Source of the DNA: Flavobacteriales bacterium
GTDB taxonomy: Bacteria; Bacteroidota; Bacteroidia; Flavobacteriales; Flavobacteriaceae
Assembly (NCBI GenBank): GCA_004214175.1
Contig: SGZH01000009.1
Span: forward strand, 1 to 35,717
DNA: 35,717 nucleotides
Reading direction: 5' to 3'
Shown here: positions 16,457-24,680 of the stretch, piece by piece
Position numbering within the stretch: the stretch's first letter is position 1
Layout of the letters: every line of letters begins with the position of its first letter
Notes under the pieces: model-generated
What the model saw: the letters and a program-made list of their open reading frames with translations, nothing else
What the model was told of the DNA's origin: nothing
The model's database searches: none
Made by a program: the position numbers and the translations under genes

Positions 16457-17524
16457 TTACCTAAATAAACTCCAGTCTAAAGTAATGGAAAAAATATTAG
16501 AATACAGCGCTGCACTTTGATCTCCTAAATCAGTTAATGCATAATCAACTTGTATCCCTTTATATTTAAAACCAATACCTATGTTTGGTTGAAACCCTAA
16601 TGAATTATTTCCATCTAATTGAGTGATACTTTGAAAATTTCCAACTCCTGCTCTTACAAATACTAAATCGATGTAACCAAATTCTAATCCAACAGCAGGG
16701 GTAAAACTAGCAAAGGAATTAGAAACTAAATCATTGGTTTGAGTAAAACGAAAATTCAAGTCTATTTCAGTTAATAAAACATAATCATAATGAAATATAA
16801 ACTTTCTAGATACTCCAAGATTTAATTTTGGAATGGTTATTTCCATAGTATCAGGTAATTCTTGATTTTGACCATTAACTGCTCCTTGAATTTCACTAAA
16901 TTTTTCTTCATCAATAGCCCAAGCGTTAAAGGTTGTAGTAATATCCCTGACCATTACGCCAAACTTCCAATCATTTTTATTAAATTGAATACCCAAATCC
17001 AGTCCAAAACCCCATGAGGAAGCAAAATCTCCAATAATTCTTCTAATTACTTTAGCATTTACCCCAATATTCAAACCGTCTAAGGGTAATGCTCTTGCAT
17101 ATGAAAAGGTAATTCCATAATCAGCCGTAGAAAATAAACTAATTCGACTGTAATCTATATTGCCCTGATCATCTATTAATTGGGTGGTGTTTAAAATATC
17201 ATCAACTCCAAAACGAATCAAAGAAATTGCAACTGCACTTCGGTCATCTAAAGGCATAGCAAAAGCTCCATAATCATAATTAGCAATATTTGCAAAATAG
17301 GATGCATGCATTATAGACAGTTGATTGTCTTCAATAGCTAATAAACCTGCAGGATTCCAATATCCAGAATTGACATTGGCAGAAGAAGCAGTTGTAGCAT
17401 TAGCCATACCAAAAGATGCTGCATCGACTCCTATATTCATGAATTCGTTAGAATATTTTCTTACAGATTGTGAATTAGCAATCGTACAAACAAATAAAAA
17501 GCTAATAAATATTTTCTTCTTCAA
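16457..17524 (-). CDS. PorV/PorQ-family outer-membrane beta-barrel (PorV2-like)
   Basis: 355 residues. The signal peptide ends near residue 18 (TIANSQ), followed by SNEFMNIGVDAASFGMANATTA and SGYWNPAGLL, the FadL-like opening shared by PorV, PorQ and UPF0164 proteins, and then alternating strands ending in a C-terminal aromatic (WSLFR). PorV shuttles cargo in the type IX secretion system; this sequence looks like the paralogue often called PorV2 rather than PorV itself. The role of PorV2 is not settled. A protein with a type IX sorting tail is encoded 7 kb away (24681-26762). It is probably cotranscribed with the following Lnb-like gene. Confidence 0.68.
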   Translation of the reverse strand: MKKKIFISFLFVCTIANSQSVRKYSNEFMNIGVDAASFGMANATTASSANVNSGYWNPAGLLAIEDNQLSIMHASYFANIANYDYGAFAMPLDDRSAVAISLIRFGVDDILNTTQLIDDQGNIDYSRISLFSTADYGITFSYARALPLDGLNIGVNAKVIRRIIGDFASSWGFGLDLGIQFNKNDWKFGVMVRDITTTFNAWAIDEEKFSEIQGAVNGQNQELPDTMEITIPKLNLGVSRKFIFHYDYVLLTEIDLNFRFTQTNDLVSNSFASFTPAVGLEFGYIDLVFVRAGVGNFQSITQLDGNNSLGFQPNIGIGFKYKGIQVDYALTDLGDQSAALYSNIFSITLDWSLFR

Positions 17525-17589
17525 GCTTAATAATTTCGGTAAATATCATACTATTTTGTTAGATTATAAACTATTATATTCGATACATA

Positions 17590-17621
17590 TTGTAATAGAC
17601 GAAAATACTTTTCTATTTTTA
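17590..17621 (+). promoter_or_regulatory. Possible promoter of pssA
   Basis: TTG at 17590-17592, a 21-base spacer and TATTTTTA at 17614-17621 (seven of eight consensus positions) precede pssA by 19 bases. Confidence 0.4.
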
Positions 17622-17640
17622 CAGAATAAAATGACAAATA

Positions 17641-18381
17641 ATGAAAAAACAATTACCAAATTTAATTACCGCTTTAAATTTATTATGTGGTTGTTTAGCT
17701 ATATTATTTGTTATTAGTGGTGATTTAGTTATTTCTTCTTTTTTAGTGATCGCTGGGATGTTTTTCGATTTCTTAGATGGCCTGGTTGCTAGGTTACTTC
17801 ATGTAGAAAGTAAGTTGGGAATTCAGCTTGATTCCTTGGCAGATATGGTAAGTTTTGGAGTGGTTCCGGGAATGGTTATGTTTCAGTTATTGAATAAATC
17901 CGTATCACCAAAAGAGCTTGGAACTGGATTTGAAACTAATGAAATTTTGAAAAGCTTTGAATTTGGTATGAGTTTTATGCCCTTTATAGGAATGGTAATT
18001 ATCCTAGCTTCTGCTTATCGTCTTGCAAAATTTAATATAGATATTCGACAATCTGAAAACTTCATAGGTCTGCCAACGCCTGCTAATACCTTGCTAATTA
18101 TTAGTTTACCTTTAATATTTCATTACCAATATTCACCTTTAATTGAGCATGTTATATTCAATCATTGGTTTTTAATAACACTTACGATTGTGAGTTCCTT
18201 TTTATTAAACGCTGAAATAAAATTATTTTCTTTAAAGTTTAAAACTTGGGATTTTAATTCAAATCAAGTTCGATACATATTTTTAGTACTTAGTTTACTA
18301 GCAATTATTATATTTAAGTTTATTGCCATTCCGCTAATCATCGTTTTATATATTTTGGTATCTCTTTTAATGAAGGTATAA
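17641..18381 (+). CDS. pssA: CDP-diacylglycerol-serine O-phosphatidyltransferase
   Basis: 246 residues, integral membrane. The CDP-alcohol phosphatidyltransferase motif DGx2ARx8Gx3Dx3D is complete: D46, G47, A50, R51, G60, D64, D68. About six to eight hydrophobic segments follow. The N-terminus MKKQLPNLITALNLLCG is typical for PssA type II. It makes phosphatidylserine, the precursor of phosphatidylethanolamine, at the inner membrane. Only ten bases separate its stop from that of the convergent glutaminyl cyclase gene. Confidence 0.92.
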   Translation: MKKQLPNLITALNLLCGCLAILFVISGDLVISSFLVIAGMFFDFLDGLVARLLHVESKLGIQLDSLADMVSFGVVPGMVMFQLLNKSVSPKELGTGFETNEILKSFEFGMSFMPFIGMVIILASAYRLAKFNIDIRQSENFIGLPTPANTLLIISLPLIFHYQYSPLIEHVIFNHWFLITLTIVSSFLLNAEIKLFSLKFKTWDFNSNQVRYIFLVLSLLAIIIFKFIAIPLIIVLYILVSLLMKV

Positions 18382-18391
18382 GTAAATAAAA

Positions 18392-19450
18392 CTATTTTTC
18401 AAAAATTTTAATTTTAAATAATTTGTTCCAGTTTTTTCCAGTTATATACAGGGTATTTTCTTCTCCATTATAGGCAATACCATTTAATACCTCATCTTTT
18501 GGATTGCTTACCGATACTTTATTTTTTAGAGATGTAAGATCTATTACTCCTTCAACTGCTCCATTTTTTGGATTTACAATTGCTATAGCATCCCTTAAAT
18601 AGATATTTGCAAAAATTTTACCATTAACCCATTCCAATTCATTTACTGATTTTATTTTACTTGAATTGGTGTAAATTTCTATAAAGCCTTCTTCATTTAG
18701 AGTATTGGCATTTAATCTCCATATTCTTTGGGTACCATCGCTTTTATAAATAGATTCTCCATCTTGACAGAGCCCCCAACCTTCACTGCTTCTACCATAT
18801 ACAAAAGATCCTGTTTTACGCAATGTATTTAAATCGTATATAAAGCCTGTTTTTTCTCTCCATGTTAATTGATAAATTTTTTCATTAAGGATAGTTAGTC
18901 CTTCTCCAAAATAAGCATCATCTAAAGAGATTTTTTTGTAAACTTCTCCTGTTTTATAATTGGTTTTTCTGAGTGAAGAGTTTTTATATTGCCCAGTGCT
19001 CTCATACAAAGTATCATTTTTAAATTCAAGCCCTTGAGTATATGCATTAATATCATGAGGATATTCCTCTAAAATTGAATAGGTATATAATTTTGGTTTT
19101 ATGGAGGACAAGACTGTTATTTTTTTAGAAATTTCATAAACGGAAGTTCCCGAATATATTTTTATTTTTAATGACCGATTTCCTAATTTTTCATTTTTAA
19201 GATGAATGGTCAAATCAGTATTTGTATTTGAGGAAGTTATTCTTCTTGAATCAAAGAAATATTCAAGAGAGTCAATGGTTGTATTTTTTTTATTTACTAT
19301 TGAAACCTTGAAATTATCAGCTGGAGTATATGTTTTTTGCATGGTTTCGATAGCTATATCAAATAATTCTGCACCGGTTGCTTTTTTACTATTACAACAT
19401 ATCGTAAAAAAAAATGATAATGCACTCAAAACTAGGGTAAATAATCTCAT
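18392..19450 (-). CDS. Glutaminyl-peptide cyclotransferase, lipoprotein
   Basis: 352 residues. The N-terminus is a lipoprotein-type signal (TICC near residues 16-19). Residues ~25-115 form a beta-rich domain with no motif I can name; from ~120 to the end is a beta-propeller of the plant-type glutamine cyclotransferase family (YTQGLEFKNDTLYESTGQY, LTWREKTGFIYD, SDGTQRIWRLN, NELEWVNGKIFANIY, VLNGIAYN). It converts N-terminal Gln to pyroglutamate. In Bacteroidota many exported proteins begin with Gln after signal cleavage, so a periplasmic cyclase modifying them is plausible. The extra N-terminal domain is common in the flavobacterial form but its role is unclear. Confidence 0.85.
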   Translation of the reverse strand: MRLFTLVLSALSFFFTICCNSKKATGAELFDIAIETMQKTYTPADNFKVSIVNKKNTTIDSLEYFFDSRRITSSNTNTDLTIHLKNEKLGNRSLKIKIYSGTSVYEISKKITVLSSIKPKLYTYSILEEYPHDINAYTQGLEFKNDTLYESTGQYKNSSLRKTNYKTGEVYKKISLDDAYFGEGLTILNEKIYQLTWREKTGFIYDLNTLRKTGSFVYGRSSEGWGLCQDGESIYKSDGTQRIWRLNANTLNEEGFIEIYTNSSKIKSVNELEWVNGKIFANIYLRDAIAIVNPKNGAVEGVIDLTSLKNKVSVSNPKDEVLNGIAYNGEENTLYITGKNWNKLFKIKIFEK

Positions 19451-19526
19451 AAAATTTTTAAATTTTTATGCAAGATATTTATTATTCACCAACTATAATA
19501 ATTCTTTAATAATTTATAGTAAAAGA

Positions 19527-19556
19527 TTGTGAAAAATGGAAAATGCAGTATCTTTG
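19527..19556 (+). promoter_or_regulatory. Promoter of the SRP RNA gene
   Basis: TTG at 19527-19529, a 19-base spacer and TATCTTTG at 19549-19556 match the Bacteroidota promoter exactly. The predicted start falls at about 19561, the first base of the RNA. Confidence 0.72.
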
Positions 19557-19560
19557 CTTT

Positions 19561-19654
19561 GGCAAGTCCTACACAACTAGCTCCTGTCGAATCCCCCAGG
19601 GTGGGAACACAGCAAGGGTAGATGGTTGTAGCAGTGTGATGTAGGTAGCTTGCC
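19561..19654 (+). ncRNA. ffs: Signal recognition particle RNA, small bacterial (4.5S) type
   Basis: A 94-base RNA whose ends pair (GGCAAG with CTTGCC), with further pairing of CCTACA against TGTAGG-like sequence. The apex shows the diagnostic helix 8: CAGG (19597-19600), three base pairs, GGAA tetraloop (19604-19607), and AGCA (19611-19614), the same symmetric-loop pair CAGG/AGCA and tetraloop as E. coli 4.5S RNA. It binds Ffh and FtsY. ATTTTTTA directly after the closing stem can serve as the terminator U-tract. It has its own strong promoter. Confidence 0.93.
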
Positions 19655-19671
19655 ATTTTTTATGTCTAAAA

Positions 19672-19693
19672 TTTTGATACATTTTAATCAAAA
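19672..19693. other. Inverted repeat between the SRP RNA and the reductase gene
   Basis: TTTTGAT, an eight-base gap and ATCAAAA form a perfect seven-base inverted repeat, 17 bases after the SRP RNA and 12 bases before the -7 element of the next gene. It could be an operator or a back-up terminator; the sequence does not decide. Confidence 0.35.
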
Positions 19694-19705
19694 CTTTCAA
19701 TTATT

Positions 19706-19713
19706 TATCTTTG
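19706..19713 (+). promoter_or_regulatory. -7 element placed for a leaderless SDR transcript
   Basis: TATCTTTG is an exact match ending only five bases before the ATG at 19719. The expected start of transcription is therefore at or next to the start codon. Confidence 0.5.
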
Positions 19714-19718
19714 TCTAG

Positions 19719-20528
19719 ATGTTAAAAGTTGTATTAGTTACTGGTGGGTCTTCTGGAATTGGAAAATCAATAAGCGAATATCTCTCTGAAAAGGGATTTA
19801 AAGTTTATGGAACAAGCAGAAATCCAGAAAAACATCAACAAAAAACATCTTTTTCTCTGTTAAGCATGGAGGTTACCAATCCAAGTTCAATAAACGAAGT
19901 TATTGCTCAAATCATTGATAAAGAAGGTCAATTAGATATTGTAATAAACAATGCTGGTGTTGGAATCACTGGGCCCATAGAGGAAACTCCATCATCAGAG
20001 ATAAAAAAAGCATTTGATATTAATTTACATGGACCCATCAATGTGATAAAATCTGTTTTACCACAAATGCGAAAGCAAAAAAGTGGTTTGATTATCAATA
20101 TTACATCTATAGCGGGTTACATGGGGCTACCTTACAGAGGAATATATTCAGCTACTAAAGCAGCCCTAGAAATAACTGCAGAAGCATTTCGAATAGAAAT
20201 CAAACAGTTTGGAATAGAAATGACCAACATAGCACCTGGTGATTTTGCAACCAAAATTGCTGATGGCAGATATCATTCTCCAGTTATAAGTCAATCCCCT
20301 TATAAAAAAGACTACAGTAATACCCTCGAAATTATGAATTCGCATGTAAGTAGTGGTAAGGACCCTAAAGATCTCGCTCGAATTGTTTATCAGATTATCA
20401 AATCTAAAAACCTTCGTGTTCGTTATAAAGAGGGGAGTTTGTTACAAAAGTTTTCAATAGTTTTAAAACGTATTTTACCCAGTAGATGGTATGAGAAAAT
20501 GCTAATGAATCATTATAAATTAAAATAA
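19719..20528 (+). CDS. Short-chain dehydrogenase/reductase
   Basis: 269 residues, classical SDR: VTGGSSGIGKSISEYL (TGxxxGIG), NNAGVGITG, TSIAGYMGLPYRGIYSATKAAL with Ser, Tyr and Lys in YxxxK. The start must be at 19719 because the next in-frame ATG would remove the cofactor-binding motif. The C-terminal segment is basic and ends in a hydrophobic/aromatic stretch (ILPSRWYEKMLM), much like the other SDR in the window (10001-10789), although the two are only distantly similar overall. Substrate unknown. A -7 element lies immediately before the ATG, and the SRP RNA gene is 64 bases upstream. Confidence 0.88.
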   Translation: MLKVVLVTGGSSGIGKSISEYLSEKGFKVYGTSRNPEKHQQKTSFSLLSMEVTNPSSINEVIAQIIDKEGQLDIVINNAGVGITGPIEETPSSEIKKAFDINLHGPINVIKSVLPQMRKQKSGLIINITSIAGYMGLPYRGIYSATKAALEITAEAFRIEIKQFGIEMTNIAPGDFATKIADGRYHSPVISQSPYKKDYSNTLEIMNSHVSSGKDPKDLARIVYQIIKSKNLRVRYKEGSLLQKFSIVLKRILPSRWYEKMLMNHYKLK

Positions 20529-20604
20529 AAACACCTTTCTTTTTTATTAACATTTTTTACTCGTAACTTTTTAAAATTATTTTTTTCCTACTTTCTTTAA
20601 TGTG

Positions 20605-20612
20605 TATTTTTG
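20605..20612 (+). promoter_or_regulatory. Bacteroidota -7 element upstream of transaldolase
   Basis: TATTTTTG is an exact match, ending 39 bases before the ATG. No clear -33 TTG. Confidence 0.45.
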
Positions 20613-20651
20613 TTGGACAAACAATCAATTTACACCTAAAAACTTAATTTT

Positions 20652-21305
20652 ATGAAATTTTTTATCGATACTGCTAATCTTGACCAAATTCGTGATGCTC
20701 AAAACCTTGGTGTTTTAGACGGTGTAACCACTAACCCCTCGTTAATGGCAAAAGAGGGAATTACTGGTCGAGACAATATATTAAAGCATTATGTTGCTAT
20801 TTGTAATATTGTAGATGGTGATGTATCGGCAGAAGTAATAGCAACTGATTACGATGGAATGGTTAAAGAAGGAGAAGAGCTTGCAGGGTTACACGATCAA
20901 ATCGTTGTTAAATTACCTATGATCAAAGAAGGCGTAAAAGCAGCTAAATATTTTTCGGATAAAGGAATTAAAACAAATGTTACTTTAGTTTTTTCAGCTG
21001 GGCAAGCCTTATTAGCTGCAAAAGCAGGAGCCACTTATGTGTCACCATTTATTGGACGATTAGACGATGTGTCTACAGATGGGTTAAATTTAATTGCGGA
21101 AATTCGTCAAATTTATAACAATTATGGTTTTAGTACTCAGATATTAGCTGCTTCCGTGAGACACACTATGCATGTAATAGACTGCGCTAAAATTGGAGCA
21201 GATGTAATGACGGGACCTTTATCCTCGATTGAAGGTTTATTGAACCATCCTTTAACAGATATTGGATTGGCTAAATTTTTGGCTGATTATAAAAAAGGTA
21301 ATTAA
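20652..21305 (+). CDS. tal: Transaldolase, short (TalC/FSA-like) type
   Basis: 217 residues, the size of the small transaldolase/fructose-6-phosphate aldolase subfamily. The opening [26 protein letters not shown], the Schiff-base lysine in VVKLPM (K87) and [12 protein letters not shown] define it. It moves a dihydroxyacetone unit in the non-oxidative pentose phosphate pathway, complementing the split transketolase encoded at 30486-32305. In Bacteroidota this short form normally serves as the cell's transaldolase. Its stop is two bases from that of the convergent lipoprotein gene. Confidence 0.93.
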   Translation: MKFFIDTANLDQIRDAQNLGVLDGVTTNPSLMAKEGITGRDNILKHYVAICNIVDGDVSAEVIATDYDGMVKEGEELAGLHDQIVVKLPMIKEGVKAAKYFSDKGIKTNVTLVFSAGQALLAAKAGATYVSPFIGRLDDVSTDGLNLIAEIRQIYNNYGFSTQILAASVRHTMHVIDCAKIGADVMTGPLSSIEGLLNHPLTDIGLAKFLADYKKGN

Positions 21306-21307
21306 TA

Positions 21308-22714
21308 TTATTGGTTCAAATAGCCAAGAAGGTTTTCCTCTATATTGGCATTAAATAGATTTGCACTACCATTGATGATAGTACCAGATTTATCTACTAT
21401 AATTGCTTTGTTTATGGTATGAATAACCAATTTTTTTTCAGATTTTGAAACGTTTTCGAATTGAAACTCTAAGTTGGTTGCATAACCAGACTTATTTATG
21501 ATTGCCATCCAATTGTTGTAATTAGAATCAGTATTAATACCAATAAAATCATATTCTGGATATTTTGATTTTAAATCGGCTACACGTGAGTGAATATTTT
21601 TATTATGATTCATAGATTTGGAAGACCAAAAATATAAAACGGTCGGATTATGTATGATTGAATGTAATTTCTTTATTTTATTTCTAGAGCTAATTAATGG
21701 TACATTTGAAATTTTACTACCTGGAGTTAATTGCATAGATGCATCTGCAAGTTCTTTTATTTGTTTTATTTGATTTTTATTAGTGTTGATCTTTAAAAAT
21801 AAATTTAATATATTTTCTTGATTTTCTTTTTTGTAGCAATTTAACAAGTACCTCCCAGTGATATTCATTACCATATTGTTTTTTAATGAATCATGAGTAA
21901 CCTTTTGATTTATTAATTCTATTTTACGATAGTTGTGGCTATAGGAACTTCGTTGATAGTCATTTTTTTCATCAGTATCTTCCATAGCTAAATTATCGAA
22001 GTATCTAAATAAAAAACGATAGTAGGGAAAATAGGATCTCAATACGTCAGATCCGAAATTAATATTATCTCGGTAGTTATAAAAGTCAATGGGAATGGTA
22101 TGATAACTCTCACTATCTTTTCTTCTTTCATTGGCCATAATATAAATTTCTTTCTTTGAAAAATAATCATAATCAATACTTGCCTCAGCTATGTATTTGA
22201 AAGTATTTTCAGGCTTATTTTTTTGTAGAAACTCACTGTATATTGTTAATCTTATATTTTTTAGAGAATCTAACTTTTTTTCAAAATGTGTTGGAGGTAG
22301 CTTGTAGTAGGAAGGCATCAACTCAATTTCTTCTTCATTTAACAAAAATAAATCCATAAGTAAATTATTACTTTTTGATCCCATTCCAGTAAAAGAAAGT
22401 GATTCATCAAAGTCAAGGGTATTAACTCGTAACATCAAGCTATCTCCTGGATTTAAATAAAAAACTTGGAATTCAACATGACTAAATGTGTACAATCCAG
22501 CCTCAATATTTTTTGTTTCAAATAAAAATTTATTGTTATTATCTAAGGGTACACTGTCTAGGAGCTGGTCATCTTTCAGAAAATAAACATAATCACCTTT
22601 AGGATTTACGATTTCACCTCCCACATAAGTCACTAGAGATTGTTTATCTTCCCAATTATTGCAAGAAAGAATAAAATAAAATAACGTACAAATTAAAAGT
22701 AATTGTTTAATCAT
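21308..22714 (-). CDS. Lipoprotein with degenerate thioredoxin-like domain
   Basis: 468 residues. The lipoprotein signal ends in ILSC (Cys18). Residues ~25-110 look like the beta-sandwich found ahead of TlpA-type domains in Bacteroidota (DUF4369-like); a long charged helical region follows; the last ~130 residues match the TlpA/AhpC-type thioredoxin fold (VLYFWSSKS..., YDFIGINTD, AIIVDKSGTII). The CxxC active site is absent (FWSSKSMNH where FWASWCGPC is usual), and the cis-Pro position reads HTINKAI, with Asn. It is therefore unlikely to be a thiol oxidoreductase; binding or scaffolding at the periplasmic face is a guess. A -7 element (TATTTTTG, minus strand, 22737-22744) precedes it. Confidence 0.78.
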   Translation of the reverse strand: MIKQLLLICTLFYFILSCNNWEDKQSLVTYVGGEIVNPKGDYVYFLKDDQLLDSVPLDNNNKFLFETKNIEAGLYTFSHVEFQVFYLNPGDSLMLRVNTLDFDESLSFTGMGSKSNNLLMDLFLLNEEEIELMPSYYKLPPTHFEKKLDSLKNIRLTIYSEFLQKNKPENTFKYIAEASIDYDYFSKKEIYIMANERRKDSESYHTIPIDFYNYRDNINFGSDVLRSYFPYYRFLFRYFDNLAMEDTDEKNDYQRSSYSHNYRKIELINQKVTHDSLKNNMVMNITGRYLLNCYKKENQENILNLFLKINTNKNQIKQIKELADASMQLTPGSKISNVPLISSRNKIKKLHSIIHNPTVLYFWSSKSMNHNKNIHSRVADLKSKYPEYDFIGINTDSNYNNWMAIINKSGYATNLEFQFENVSKSEKKLVIHTINKAIIVDKSGTIINGSANLFNANIEENLLGYLNQ

Positions 22715-22736
22715 ACAGGGATAAATTGGTCATTAA

Positions 22737-22744
22737 CAAAAATA
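22737..22744 (-). promoter_or_regulatory. Bacteroidota -7 element upstream of the thioredoxin-like lipoprotein
   Basis: Read on the minus strand the sequence is TATTTTTG, an exact match, 22 bases before the ATG. No -33 TTG is evident. Confidence 0.4.
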
Positions 22745-22820
22745 AAACCTAAACGGTATCATTTTGTTAATAAGGAGTTAAAAGAAATTAAAATATTTAT
22801 AATACACAAAGTTGACTTAA

Positions 22821-24476
<1,656 letters not shown>

Positions 24477-24680
24477 TTTATATCTTTAGGAATAGTAAAT
24501 ACTGGTAAAGATTCTGTAAGCAATATAAACTCCTGTTACCGTCCATATCCACCACCTGTTTTTTACATACCATTCCATAAATTATCAAATTAAGATTTGT
24601 ATAAAGGTACAGGTTTTTTGTTTTAATTAAATATTCTTTTTTATTTTGAAATCTATAAATCTAACTTCGACTATTAATTT
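24477..24680. other. Intergenic region with possible CotH-gene promoter
   Basis: About 200 bases without a gene. TTG at 24618-24620, a 20-base spacer and TTATTTTG at 24641-24648 (seven of eight -7 positions) could be the promoter of the CotH-like gene. Nothing else is recognisable. Confidence 0.4.

Noticed and set aside
17325-17717. Plus-strand ORF spanning the start of the PorV-like gene and of pssA
   Set aside because: It runs antisense through the PorV-like signal peptide and overlaps pssA in another frame, with no family motif.
19561-19654. tmRNA or a riboswitch instead of SRP RNA
   Set aside because: No tRNA-like half or tag-coding frame, and the CAGG/GGAA/AGCA helix 8 pattern is specific to SRP RNA.
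10001-20528. The two SDR genes as a recent duplication
   Set aside because: They share only the family motifs and a basic tail; overall sequences and lengths differ too much for a recent copy.
24477-24680. Possible small gene or non-coding RNA between the ABC-F and CotH genes
   Set aside because: No open frame with a plausible start and composition, and no stable hairpin or strong promoter match upstream of it.
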